Positions 48,331 to 57,160 of a stretch of 64,000 bases of DNA are shown piece after piece. The stretch covers positions 1 through 64,000 of the forward strand of contig JANYGW010000211.1 in NCBI GenBank assembly GCA_025359245.1, given 5' to 3'. Each line of letters opens with the position of its first letter. Position 1 is the first letter of the stretch. The notes below the pieces were generated by a model. The model was not told where the DNA came from. It did not search any database and saw only the letters and a program-made list of their open reading frames with translations. Made by a program: the position numbers and the translations under genes. Source of the DNA: Massilia sp. (GTDB lineage: Bacteria; Pseudomonadota; Gammaproteobacteria; Burkholderiales; Burkholderiaceae_D).

Positions 48331-49749
48331 ATGCGCCGGATCGCTCCCCGCTTCACCGCAGCTGCCCTCACCACCCTTTCCGCCCTGCTTTGCACGGCCT
48401 TCCCCGCCGCCGGCGCCGCCCCGATTCCGGCACTGCCGGTGATCGTGCATGAGTTGCTGGCGCCGCCGCTGCTGCCGTCCCAGATCACCCGCAAGACGCC
48501 GGCCAGGGTCGTCGTCAACATGACGGTCGAAGAAGTCGAACACGAAATCGCACCCGGCACCCGCTATACTTTCTGGACCTTCGGCGGCACCGTGCCGGGC
48601 AAGATGATCCGCGTGCGCGAAGGCGACACGGTCGAAATCAACCTGAAGAACCTGTCCTCGAACAAGCTGCCCCACAATATCGACCTGCACGCGGTGAGCG
48701 GCCCTGGCGGCGGCGCCGGCCAGACCCTGATCGCGCCGGGCAACCAGGCCAGCTTTTCCTTCAAGGCCCTGCTTCCCGGCCTGTACGTGTATCACTGCGC
48801 CACCGCGCCGGTCGGCATGCACGTGGCGAACGGCATGTACGGCATGATCCTGGTCGAACCGAAGGAAGGCATGTCCAGGGTCGACAAGGAATACTACGTG
48901 ATGCAGGGTGACTTCTATACCAACGGCGGCTACCGCGCCGGCGGCCTGCAAGGCTTCGACATGCAGAAAGCCATCGACGAAAAGCCGACTTACGTGCTGT
49001 TCAACGGCGCCGATGGCGCGCTGACCGGCAGCGGCGCGCTCAGCGCCAAGGCGGGCGACAAGGTGCGCATGTTCTACGGCGTGGGCGGACCGAACCTGAC
49101 GTCGAGTTTCCACATCATCGGCACCATTTTCGACAAGGTCTACTTCGAGGGCGGCAGCCACTTCCAGGAGAATGTCCAGACCACGCTGGTTCCCGCCGGC
49201 GGTTCGGCCATCCTTGAATTTACGCCGCAGGTGCCGGGCAACCTGACCCTGGTCGACCATTCGCTCACGCGCGCCTTCAACAAGGGCGCGGTCGGGCTGA
49301 TGGCGATTACCGGGCCGGAGCGCCTGGATATCTATGGCAAGGGCATCAAGACCGCACTGGCCCCGGCAGGGACACCGGTCGCGGCGAGCAAGCCAGCGCC
49401 GGTCGTCGTCGGCGATGCTGCGCGCGCGAACGGCAAGACCGTGTTCGAGGCCACTTGCGCGGCCTGCCACCTGGCTGACGGCAAGGGCGTCGCCGGCGTA
49501 TTCCCGCCGCTGGCCAACTCCGACTTCTTCCAGCAGCGTCCTTACGAAATGGCGTATATCGTGCTGCACGGGAGAACCGGCGAGATCGTCGTCAACGGTG
49601 AACACTTCAATTCGGTGATGCCGGCGCAGGATCTGAACGACGAGCAGGTGGCCGACGTCATCAACTACGTGAGCACCGCGCTGAACGGGGGCAAGCCGGT
49701 GCTGACGGCAGAACAGGTCCGCCAGATGCGCAAGACCAAGCCGAACTGA
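48331..49749 (+). CDS. nirK: Copper nitrite reductase with fused C-terminal cytochrome c
   Basis: The 472-residue product has a signal peptide, two cupredoxin domains and a class I cytochrome c domain. Type 1 copper ligands are His115, Cys156, His164 and Met169. Type 2 ligands are His120, His155 and His310, with catalytic Asp118 and His261. The heme site is C-A-A-C-H (376-380) with Met430. The fused heme supplies electrons, as in three-domain NirK of Ralstonia pickettii. It reduces nitrite to NO in the periplasm. nirV follows five bases later. Confidence 0.96.
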   Translation: MRRIAPRFTAAALTTLSALLCTAFPAAGAAPIPALPVIVHELLAPPLLPSQITRKTPARVVVNMTVEEVEHEIAPGTRYTFWTFGGTVPGKMIRVREGDTVEINLKNLSSNKLPHNIDLHAVSGPGGGAGQTLIAPGNQASFSFKALLPGLYVYHCATAPVGMHVANGMYGMILVEPKEGMSRVDKEYYVMQGDFYTNGGYRAGGLQGFDMQKAIDEKPTYVLFNGADGALTGSGALSAKAGDKVRMFYGVGGPNLTSSFHIIGTIFDKVYFEGGSHFQENVQTTLVPAGGSAILEFTPQVPGNLTLVDHSLTRAFNKGAVGLMAITGPERLDIYGKGIKTALAPAGTPVAASKPAPVVVGDAARANGKTVFEATCAACHLADGKGVAGVFPPLANSDFFQQRPYEMAYIVLHGRTGEIVVNGEHFNSVMPAQDLNDEQVADVINYVSTALNGGKPVLTAEQVRQMRKTKPN

Positions 49750-49754
49750 GCGCG

Positions 49755-50519
49755 ATGAAGTCCCGCCTGTTGCTGGTCCTGGCCCTGTGCGCCGCAAACG
49801 GCGCGCTGGCGGCCAACTATCGCGCGCTGCCGGGTGGGACTTTCCGCTCGGTGCTGCCGGCCGATGGCAAGGAAGCGCCGGCCGTGCTGGCGCCTTTCCT
49901 GATGCGGTCCGAATTGGTTAGCAACGCCGAATTTCGCGGTTTCGTCGCCAGCCATCCGGAATGGCGGCGCGGCCGCGTGCCCACCATCCTGGCCGGTCCG
50001 GGCTATCTGGCCGCCTGGCGCACGCCCGATGATCCGGGCGCACTCGACCCGCATGCCCCGGTCACCCAGGTCAGCTGGCACGCGGCCGCTGCATTTTGCG
50101 CCAGCGAAGGCGCACGCCTGCCGCGCTGGCACGAATGGGAGTACGCGGCCGCGGCCGATCCCGGCCGCGCCGATGCGCGCGACGATCCGGAGTGGCTGTC
50201 GGCCATCCTGAACTGGTATGCCCGCCCTGCCAACGGGGTCCCGGGCCAGATCGGACGCGGACGCGCCAACTTCCACGGCCTGCACGACATGCACGGCCTG
50301 GTGTGGGAATGGGTCGAAGACTACAGCGCGCTGTTCGTCAACGCCGACAGCCGCGCGCAGGGCACCGCCAAACAGCTCGACTATTGCGGCGGCGCGGCCG
50401 TGTCGCTGGGCGACCGCCGCAACTACGCAGTCCTGATGCGCGTGGCGCTGCTGGCCGCGATGGAAGGCGCGCAGGATGCACCCTTCCTCGGCTTTCGCTG
50501 CGCGCGCGATCAAAAATAA
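49755..50519 (+). CDS. nirV: NirV-type formylglycine-generating-enzyme family protein
   Basis: The 254-residue product has a signal peptide (cleaved after A-L-A). A SUMF1-type domain follows, with L-P-R-W-H-E-W-E-Y-A, G-L-V-W-E-W-V-E-D-Y and G-F-R-C-A. In other bacteria nirV follows nirK. The typical copper-binding Cys pair of active FGEs is not obvious, so it may be a non-enzymatic maturation factor for NirK. It is co-transcribed with nirK and the SCO gene. Confidence 0.85.
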   Translation: MKSRLLLVLALCAANGALAANYRALPGGTFRSVLPADGKEAPAVLAPFLMRSELVSNAEFRGFVASHPEWRRGRVPTILAGPGYLAAWRTPDDPGALDPHAPVTQVSWHAAAAFCASEGARLPRWHEWEYAAAADPGRADARDDPEWLSAILNWYARPANGVPGQIGRGRANFHGLHDMHGLVWEWVEDYSALFVNADSRAQGTAKQLDYCGGAAVSLGDRRNYAVLMRVALLAAMEGAQDAPFLGFRCARDQK

Positions 50520-50532
50520 TGAGGAACCATCC

Positions 50533-51129
50533 ATGCATATCCCGATCCAGTTCACACATCTCCTGCGTCTTTGGCTGGCAGCCTTGTTGTGCGCCATGGC
50601 AGCTGCCGCGCAGGGCGCTGCGCCGGCGCCGCTGCCGGCCACCTCGCTGTACAAGCTTGCTGTACCGCTGACCGACAGCGCCGGCCACCGCTTCGACTGG
50701 CGCGCACTGGCCGGCCGGCCCGCGCTGGTGACCATGTTTTACGGCGACTGCAATACGGCCTGTCCGATCGTCATCGAAAACCTGCGGCGCACCGTGGCGC
50801 AGCTCAAGCAGGGACGCGCGGGGTTGACGGTGCTGATGGTCAGCCTCGATCCGCTGCACGATTCGCCGGTATCGCTGGCCGACCTGGCGGCCAAGAACAA
50901 GCTCGATCCGGCTGTCTTCCGGCTTGCCGTGGCGGCCGACGAAACCCATACCCGCGCGATGGCGGCGGCGCTGCAGGTCAAGTATCGCTCGCTCGAGGGC
51001 GGCGTGATCAACCACGCCACCCGTCTCAGCCTGCTCGACGCCGGCGGCAGCATCATCGCCAGCAGCACCGAGCTGGCATCCGATCCGGATCCGATATTCC
51101 TGGCGCAGATCCGCAAGGCGCTCAAATAA
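50533..51129 (+). CDS. SCO family copper-delivery protein
   Basis: The 198-residue product has an N-terminal signal segment and a thioredoxin fold. It carries the copper motif G-D-C-N-T-A-C-P (Cys73, Cys77) and a distal ligand His in V-I-N-H-A-T. SCO proteins deliver copper to CuA or other sites; here the likely client is NirK. GAGGAACC precedes the ATG. It is the last gene of the nirK-nirV-sco operon. Confidence 0.88.
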   Translation: MHIPIQFTHLLRLWLAALLCAMAAAAQGAAPAPLPATSLYKLAVPLTDSAGHRFDWRALAGRPALVTMFYGDCNTACPIVIENLRRTVAQLKQGRAGLTVLMVSLDPLHDSPVSLADLAAKNKLDPAVFRLAVAADETHTRAMAAALQVKYRSLEGGVINHATRLSLLDAGGSIIASSTELASDPDPIFLAQIRKALK

Positions 51130-51143
51130 GGAAAGCAGTTTCC

Positions 51144-51186
51144 GCAATCGCAAAATCAACACTCGCACTTCAAGTTTCGACGTCGT
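51144..51186 (+). repeat. Dispersed repeat, copy 3
   Basis: This is a third copy of the element seen at 44177 and 44297, starting GCAATCGCAAAATCAACACT and ending GACGTCGT. It lies between the SCO gene and nrdD. The rest of this 212-base gap contains the DNR/FNR-type site below. Confidence 0.55.
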
Positions 51187-51234
51187 TTCGTGTTCGCCGG
51201 ACGACGTGAGTTTGCATTCCGGATGCGCCAAAAA

Positions 51235-51248
51235 CCAATCTGGATCAA
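51235..51248 (+). promoter_or_regulatory. DNR/FNR-type site upstream of nrdD
   Basis: CCAAT-N4-ATCAA has the full right half-site ATCAA and a left half similar to that upstream of nirK. It lies 93 bases before the nrdD ATG, a reasonable position for anaerobic activation. Confidence 0.45.
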
Positions 51249-51341
51249 GCTTTTCAAAATTGCACGGCGCTTCCGTTGACCACACCATATTTAGTCATTA
51301 ACCTCCTTGAATCCCTACATATTGTGGTTAACGGAGAAGTC

Positions 51342-53357
51342 ATGACACACCAGCCAGCCCTGTTCCCAACCCAGATCATCAAGCGAGACGGCAGCATCCA
51401 GCCTTTCGATCCGGCCCGCATCGCGTCGGCGATCACCAGCGCCGGCCTGGCTTGCGGCGAGCTTGAGGCCGACATCGCTGGCGCCCTTGCGCTCGATGCC
51501 GTGACGCTGCACCTGGCAGCCGCACCGGGCGCCATCCCCACCGTCGAACAGATCCAGGATGCGGTCGAGGCGACCCTGTTCGCCGCCGGCCATCGCGCCA
51601 CCCTGCGTTCCTTCATCGTCTATCGCGAGCAGCACCATAGCCTGCGCAAGGACCGCAAGAGCCTGATCGACGTCGAAGCGTCGATGAACGAATACCTCGA
51701 ACGGCGCGACTGGCGCGTCAACGCCAACGCCAACCAGGGCTACTCGCTGGGCGGGCTGATACTGAATGTGTCGGGCAAGGTCATCGCCAATTACTGGCTC
51801 GACCATGTCTATCCGCCCGAAGTGGGCGACGCCCACCGCAGCGCCGACATGCACATCCACGACCTCGACATGCTGGCCGGTTACTGCGCCGGCTGGTCGC
51901 TGCGCACCCTGCTGGCCGAAGGCCTCAATGGCGTGCCGGGCAAGGTCGAATCGAGTCCGCCCAAGCACATGTCGAGCGCGATCGGACAGATCGTCAACTT
52001 CCTCGGCACCCTGCAGAACGAGTGGGCCGGCGCCCAGGCCTTCAGCTCCTTCGACACCTACATGGCGCCGTACGTGCGCAACGATGCGCTCAGCTACGAC
52101 GAAGTAAAGCAGTACATCCAGGAGCTGATCTACAACCTGAACGTGCCGTCGCGCTGGGGCACCCAGACCCCGTTCACCAACCTGACCTTCGACTGGGTCT
52201 GCCCGGAAGACTTGCGCGAGCAGGTGCCGGTGATCTGCGGCGTCGAGATGACGTTCACCTACGCCGACCTGCAGCCGGAAATGGACATGATCAACCGCGC
52301 CTACATCGAGATCATGATGGCGGGCGACGCCAAGGGCCGCGTGTTCACCTTCCCTATCCCGACCTACAACATCACCGAGGACTTCGCCTGGCACAGCCCG
52401 AATGCCGACCTGCTGTTCGAGATGACCGCGCGCTATGGCCTGCCCTACTTCCAGAACTTCATCAATTCGGAACTCAAGCCGAACATGATCCGTTCGATGT
52501 GCTGCCGCCTGCAGCTGGACCTGCGCGAGCTGCTCAAGCGCGGCAACGGCCTGTTCGGATCGGCCGAGCAAACCGGCTCGCTCGGCGTGGTCACCATCAA
52601 CTGCGCGCGCCTGGGCTACCTGCATGCCGACGACGAGGCCGGCCTGCTGGAAGCGCTCGACCGCCTGCTCGACCTGGGCCGCGACAGCCTGGAGATCAAG
52701 CGCAAGGTGATCCAGCGCCATATGGACAACGGCCTGTTCCCGTACACCAAACGCTACCTCGGCACGCTGCGCAATCACTTCTCGACGCTGGGCGTGAACG
52801 GCATCAATGAAATGATCCGCAACTTCACCTGGGGCGAACACGACATCACCAGCGAATGGGGCCATGCCTTCGCGGTGCGCCTGCTCGACCATGTGCGCGC
52901 GCGCATGCTGGAATTCCAGGAACAGACCGGCCATATGTACAACCTCGAGGCCACGCCGGCCGAGGGCACCACCTACCGCTTCGCCAAGGAAGACCGCAAG
53001 CGCCATCCGGACATCCTGCAGGCCGGCACGCGCGACATGCCCTACTACACCAACTCGTCGCAGCTGCCGGTCGGCTTTACCGACGATCCGTTCGAGGCGC
53101 TGGAGCGCCAGGACACGCTGCAGCGCAAGTACACCGGCGGCACCGTGCTGCACCTGTACATGAACGAGCCGCTGTCGAGCGCCGACGCATGCCGCAACCT
53201 GGTGCGCAAGTCGCTCAGCCGCTTCGGCCTGCCCTACATCACGATCACGCCCAGCTTTTCGATCTGCCCCAAACACGGCTACCTGGGCGGCAGCCACCCT
53301 TTTTGTCCCAAATGCGACGCCGAACTGATCGCACGCAAGCAACGCGAAGTTGCATAA
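51342..53357 (+). CDS. nrdD: Class III (anaerobic) ribonucleoside-triphosphate reductase, catalytic part lacking the glycyl-radical segment
   Basis: The 671-residue product starts with an ATP-cone (I-I-K-R-D-G-S-I-Q-P-F), then the ten-stranded barrel with M-C-C-R-L-Q-L-D-L and G-V-V-T-I-N-C-A-R-L-G. Near the C-terminus are the zinc motif C-P-K-H-G-Y-L and C-P-K-C. In related enzymes this is followed by R-V-x-G-Y, where the Gly carries the radical. Here the chain stops at A-R-K-Q-R-E-V-A, and that segment is a separate gene 19 bases downstream in another frame. It reduces NTPs to dNTPs without O2. GGAGAAG precedes the ATG. Confidence 0.93.
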   Translation: MTHQPALFPTQIIKRDGSIQPFDPARIASAITSAGLACGELEADIAGALALDAVTLHLAAAPGAIPTVEQIQDAVEATLFAAGHRATLRSFIVYREQHHSLRKDRKSLIDVEASMNEYLERRDWRVNANANQGYSLGGLILNVSGKVIANYWLDHVYPPEVGDAHRSADMHIHDLDMLAGYCAGWSLRTLLAEGLNGVPGKVESSPPKHMSSAIGQIVNFLGTLQNEWAGAQAFSSFDTYMAPYVRNDALSYDEVKQYIQELIYNLNVPSRWGTQTPFTNLTFDWVCPEDLREQVPVICGVEMTFTYADLQPEMDMINRAYIEIMMAGDAKGRVFTFPIPTYNITEDFAWHSPNADLLFEMTARYGLPYFQNFINSELKPNMIRSMCCRLQLDLRELLKRGNGLFGSAEQTGSLGVVTINCARLGYLHADDEAGLLEALDRLLDLGRDSLEIKRKVIQRHMDNGLFPYTKRYLGTLRNHFSTLGVNGINEMIRNFTWGEHDITSEWGHAFAVRLLDHVRARMLEFQEQTGHMYNLEATPAEGTTYRFAKEDRKRHPDILQAGTRDMPYYTNSSQLPVGFTDDPFEALERQDTLQRKYTGGTVLHLYMNEPLSSADACRNLVRKSLSRFGLPYITITPSFSICPKHGYLGGSHPFCPKCDAELIARKQREVA

Positions 53358-53376
53358 CCCACCCAAGGAGATCTCC

Positions 53377-53574
53377 ATGTCCGACCTGAGCCAAGCCGTA
53401 TTTTTCGCCCCCAAGACCATCACCTTGAGCGACACCGAACGCCAGCCGTGCGAAATCTGGACCCGCGTAATGGGTTACCATCGCCCTATTTCGTCCTTCA
53501 ACACCGGCAAGAAGGGCGAGTTCCTCGAGCGTACCTACTTCACCGAAACCAGCCTCGCGGCGCGGGCCGGCTAA
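53377..53574 (+). CDS. Stand-alone glycyl-radical domain of NrdD
   Basis: The 65-residue product contains E-I-W-T-R-V-M-G-Y-H-R-P (Gly33), then S-F-N-T-G-K-K-G-E-F-L-E-R-T-Y-F. This is the usual C-terminal end of class III ribonucleotide reductase, with the glycine that NrdG converts to a radical. It has its own AAGGAG site (365-370 of 53 kb) seven bases before the ATG and lies in a different frame from nrdD. It is therefore a separate protein, not a simple stop-codon break. It must associate with NrdD to form the active site. Confidence 0.88.
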   Translation: MSDLSQAVFFAPKTITLSDTERQPCEIWTRVMGYHRPISSFNTGKKGEFLERTYFTETSLAARAG

Positions 53575-53575
53575 G

Positions 53576-54283
53576 GTGGGCGCAGGCGCTGCCAGGCTGC
53601 GCGTGGGCGGCCTGGTGCCGTTCACCGCGACCGACTTCCCCGGCCGCTTCGCCGCTGCGGTGTTCATCCAGGGCTGTCCGTGGCGCTGCGGCTACTGCCA
53701 CAATCCGCACCTGCAGCCGCGCCAGCGCGGCGCGCACGACTGGGCCGAGGTCATGGCCCTGCTCAAGCGCCGCGCCGGCCTGCTCGATGGCGTGGTCTTC
53801 AGCGGCGGCGAACCGACCATCGATCCGGCGCTGCCGGATGCGATGGCCGAGGTGCGCAGCCTTGGGCTGGCAGTGGGCCTGCATACGGCGTGCATCTACC
53901 CGCGCCGGCTGGAGGCCGTGCTGCCAATGCTGGACTGGGTCGGATTCGATATCAAGGCGCCGTTCGACCGCTACGACAGCGTGACCGGCGTGGCCGGCAG
54001 CGCGCTGCCGGCACGCCTATGCATGGAGATGATCGTCCAGAGCGGCGTGGCGCACGAATGCCGCACGACGCTGCATCCGGCCTTGCTGGACGAGGGGGAG
54101 ATCGAAGGTCTGGCAGCGACGCTGGCCGCCGCCGGGGTGCGCAATTACGCGATCCAGATGTTCCGCGCCCAGGGCTGCGGCAACGGCGCACTGGTCGCCA
54201 GTGCCGCGCGCGGACACTTGAGCGACGCGGCCAGAGACCGCATCGCCGCCCGCTTTGACAACTTTACTTTGCGGCTTCCTTAG
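53576..54283 (+). CDS. nrdG: Anaerobic ribonucleotide reductase activating protein (radical SAM)
   Basis: The 235-residue product has C-P-W-R-C-G-Y-C (Cys34, Cys38, Cys41) for the Fe-S cluster and F-S-G-G-E-P-T for SAM. It begins at GTG, one base after the glycyl-radical gene stop. It generates the radical on Gly33 of the small partner. Its last 20 bases overlap the 3' end of the convergent decarboxylase gene. Confidence 0.92.
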   Translation: MGAGAARLRVGGLVPFTATDFPGRFAAAVFIQGCPWRCGYCHNPHLQPRQRGAHDWAEVMALLKRRAGLLDGVVFSGGEPTIDPALPDAMAEVRSLGLAVGLHTACIYPRRLEAVLPMLDWVGFDIKAPFDRYDSVTGVAGSALPARLCMEMIVQSGVAHECRTTLHPALLDEGEIEGLAATLAAAGVRNYAIQMFRAQGCGNGALVASAARGHLSDAARDRIAARFDNFTLRLP

Positions 54284-55907
54284 GCTGCTGCAGACGCCGT
54301 ACGCCGTTGACGAAGCGCGCCAAGGTAGTTGACTGCACGCCGCGCGGTATCATCGCCTCGATCAGCTGGAATTTGCCGCGCGTGGCGATGGCCGTTTCCA
54401 GTGCATCGCGCAGCTCGCGCCGTGTTTGCACGCGGTAGCCCTGCCCGCCCATGGGCACCGCCATGTCGGCGAAATGCCAGTCGCTCAAGTCGGTGAACTG
54501 CGCGTCCGGCGCGAAGGCGCGCAGCATCTCCCAGCTGCAGTTATTGAAGACGATGACGATCGGATCCCAGCCGTAGCGCTGGCAGTTGCCCAGCTCCCAG
54601 CCGGTCATCTGGAAGGCGCCGTCGCCGACCAGGATCAGCGGCCGTTCGCCGCCGCCGGCCTGCAGTCCGAGCCCGGCGGGCACGCCATAGCCCATCGTCG
54701 CGTAGTAGCCGGGCGCCACCAGCGCGGTGTTGTCGATGTCGAGGGTCGTGAACAGGCAGTCGCCGATGTCGGATGCAATCGCCATGCGACCGTGCGCGGC
54801 CATCGCGTCATTGATGGCGCGCGCAATGTCGCTCGGGCCGATCTGCGCCTCGTCCGCCTCAAGGCCGCGCGGATAGAGCGGCGCCAGCGGCGCCGTCAAC
54901 GGCGCGGCATGCAGCCGCACGGCGCGTTCCAGCAAGGCGTCGACCAGGTCTTCGATCCCGATGCGTGGATACACGTGGTAGCCCATGGTGACCTCGCCGT
55001 CCAGTGCCAGGATGGCGCGCCGCATGTCGATCGTTTTTTCCGACACGCCGAAATTGGTATCCGAGATGAGCGCACCGAGCATCAGCAAGGCATCGGAATC
55101 TTCGACCGCGCGCGTGACGGCGGCCGGACCGGCCACGCCCAGGTAGGTGCCCAGCAACGGGGCATCGCAGTCAGCCTGCAGGCCGCGTCCCATGAAGGTC
55201 GTCACCACCGGCAGCTTGAGCATGCGCGCCAGTTTGGCGACCTTCTCTTCGATGCAGAAGCGGCGAATTTCAATCCCGACCATCAGCACCGGCGCGCGCG
55301 CCGCCTGCAGCCGCGCCAGCAGCTCGGTCACGCAGGCGGCCAGCGCAGCCGGGTCGGTGGACGGCGCGGCGCAACTGGTCGCCGGACCACAAGGCACGGC
55401 CACCATGTCGCGCGGCAGTTCGATGTACACCGGCCGCGAATGGGTCAGGCAGCTGCGCAGCACGCGTGCGATGTCGGCCGGGGCCCGCGCGGCGTCGTCG
55501 AGCACCACCTGGTCGCAGCTGATCTCGCGAAAAATCGCCATCTGCGAATCAAGCGTGCGCGCCTGGTGGTGCAGCAGGTAGCCATTGCGCCGTTCGCCGG
55601 CGCCCGGTGCGCCCGAGATGACGACCAGCGGCACTTTCTCCGCATACGAGGCGGCCACCGCGTTGACCATGTTGAGCGCGCCGGCGCCATAGGTGACAAC
55701 CGCCACCCCGAGCCGGGTGCGATAGCGCGCCGAGGCGTCGGCAGCAAAGCCGACCGCCGGCTCGTGGCTGAGCGTATACAGCGGCAGGATGCCGGAACTG
55801 ACCGCCTGCTGGAAGAACCCGAGCACGAAATCGCCCGGAATGCCGAACATTTCGCAGGCGCCATGCTGTTTCAGGGAGTCAAGCAGTGTGTGTGACAGGT
55901 TCATCAT
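54264..55907 (-). CDS. ipdC: Thiamine-diphosphate indolepyruvate/phenylpyruvate decarboxylase
   Basis: The 547-residue enzyme has the three ThDP domains. Glu49 (S-H-E-P) activates the thiazolium, and the His113-His114 pair (L-L-H-H-Q) is diagnostic of pyruvate/indolepyruvate-type decarboxylases. The cofactor motif G-D-G-A-F-Q-M-T-G...F-N-N is near residue 425. It decarboxylates an aromatic 2-keto acid, a possible step to indole-3-acetic acid. Substrate choice between indole-, phenyl- and plain pyruvate cannot be read directly. It overlaps nrdG by 20 bases at the 3' end. Confidence 0.85.
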   Translation of the reverse strand: MMNLSHTLLDSLKQHGACEMFGIPGDFVLGFFQQAVSSGILPLYTLSHEPAVGFAADASARYRTRLGVAVVTYGAGALNMVNAVAASYAEKVPLVVISGAPGAGERRNGYLLHHQARTLDSQMAIFREISCDQVVLDDAARAPADIARVLRSCLTHSRPVYIELPRDMVAVPCGPATSCAAPSTDPAALAACVTELLARLQAARAPVLMVGIEIRRFCIEEKVAKLARMLKLPVVTTFMGRGLQADCDAPLLGTYLGVAGPAAVTRAVEDSDALLMLGALISDTNFGVSEKTIDMRRAILALDGEVTMGYHVYPRIGIEDLVDALLERAVRLHAAPLTAPLAPLYPRGLEADEAQIGPSDIARAINDAMAAHGRMAIASDIGDCLFTTLDIDNTALVAPGYYATMGYGVPAGLGLQAGGGERPLILVGDGAFQMTGWELGNCQRYGWDPIVIVFNNCSWEMLRAFAPDAQFTDLSDWHFADMAVPMGGQGYRVQTRRELRDALETAIATRGKFQLIEAMIPRGVQSTTLARFVNGVRRLQQPKEAAK

Positions 55908-56038
55908 TGAATATCTCGAATATGCGATAGAGGGGATTACAGTAGCAGCGCGCGGGCAAGAAAAGGAACTAGACAGGCGCGCCGGAAGGCGTAGGCGCCG
56001 ATGTCATTCGGCACTTGCAGCATTTACGGCATCAGTGA

Positions 56039-57160
56039 TCACCTTCCGGGCAAGAAGCGCTTTTGCGCTCTGAGCATTTGCGCGAACAGCGGCGCCTCCG
56101 ATGCAAAGTCGGCGTGCGGCCGCTCGGGGCGCGCCAGGTAGTCGGCCAGGTCTTGTTCCGACCAGTTCATCTTCTTGAGGAAATACTCGATATCGGCCTG
56201 CAGCTCGTCCGGGTCCGGATAGGGGCTGTGCGCCAGCAGTTCGCCGGCCTTCGCGCGTGACATCTGCCCTGAACAGATCAGCGCCGACAGGTGCAAGCGC
56301 CGTTTGTCGACCCCGAATTTCTGCGGCAGCAGGTAACCCTGGTAGAAGCGCGTAAAGATCGATTCGTAGTGTTTGTACGGATAAGGCCGGTAGCCCAACT
56401 CCCTGACCAGGACGTCAATGCAGCGCTGCTTGTTGTAGTCGATATAGTCGAGGAACGGGATCCACTGCGTGCCGTGCACGAGCCGATGGTAGACCAGGCC
56501 CAGGACGCCGATGGTAGGCAGGCTGCGCACCCTGACACCGTCGCCGCGCGCAATCGCAAGAATGTTCTTGCGGTCGAACTTGTTCCAATTGAAGTTGCTC
56601 GGCACGCGCATGCCTTCGGTGCTCGTATTGCTGCCCGAGAGCATGTATTTGATGCCATAGCGCTTGGCCAGGCCGTAGTTCACGGCAAGCATCGCATTGT
56701 CATACAACAATTCAACGTCGATCACGTCGGCGTCGAAAAACGCTTGTTGCAAGGCGCGGTACTCGCGCCACTCGACGACGTGGGTGTACAGGTCGACGCC
56801 CAGCTTGCGCACCAGGTTTTCGATGTTGTTGACCGCCAGTTCGGAATTCCAGCCGTTGTCCATGTGCACGGCGAGCGGGCGCAAGCCATGCTGCTTGGCC
56901 AGGTACAGCGCATACGAGCTGTCCGCCCCGCCGCTGACGCCGACGATGCAGTCGTAGCGTTTGCCGCGCCCGGCCGTGCGTATCGTGTTGACGAATGCCG
57001 CCAGGCGCAAATGGAGGACCCCGGCGTCGACTGGCTGGTAGGTCGACAGTGTGGCCAGCATGGTGCTGCAGTGATTGCACTGCCCAGTACTGTCGAATAC
57101 CGTGTCGGCGGCGCGCGCGTCCATCACGCAGCTTGTGCACTCCCGAAAATGCTCACTCAT
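56039..57160 (-). CDS. wbpG: N-acetyl sugar amidotransferase (WbpG family)
   Basis: The 373-residue product starts with a zinc knuckle (C-T-S-C at 8-11 and C-N-H-C at 28-31). A PP-loop S-G-G-A-D-S-S (76-82) binds ATP. It matches the WbpG/N-acetyl sugar amidotransferase family, which turns an N-acetyl group into an acetamidino group using ammonia from a HisH/HisF-type pair. It shares an ATGA overlap with the HisF gene. No other LPS or O-antigen genes are near, so the acceptor sugar is unknown. Confidence 0.88.
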   Translation of the reverse strand: MSEHFRECTSCVMDARAADTVFDSTGQCNHCSTMLATLSTYQPVDAGVLHLRLAAFVNTIRTAGRGKRYDCIVGVSGGADSSYALYLAKQHGLRPLAVHMDNGWNSELAVNNIENLVRKLGVDLYTHVVEWREYRALQQAFFDADVIDVELLYDNAMLAVNYGLAKRYGIKYMLSGSNTSTEGMRVPSNFNWNKFDRKNILAIARGDGVRVRSLPTIGVLGLVYHRLVHGTQWIPFLDYIDYNKQRCIDVLVRELGYRPYPYKHYESIFTRFYQGYLLPQKFGVDKRRLHLSALICSGQMSRAKAGELLAHSPYPDPDELQADIEYFLKKMNWSEQDLADYLARPERPHADFASEAPLFAQMLRAQKRFLPGR

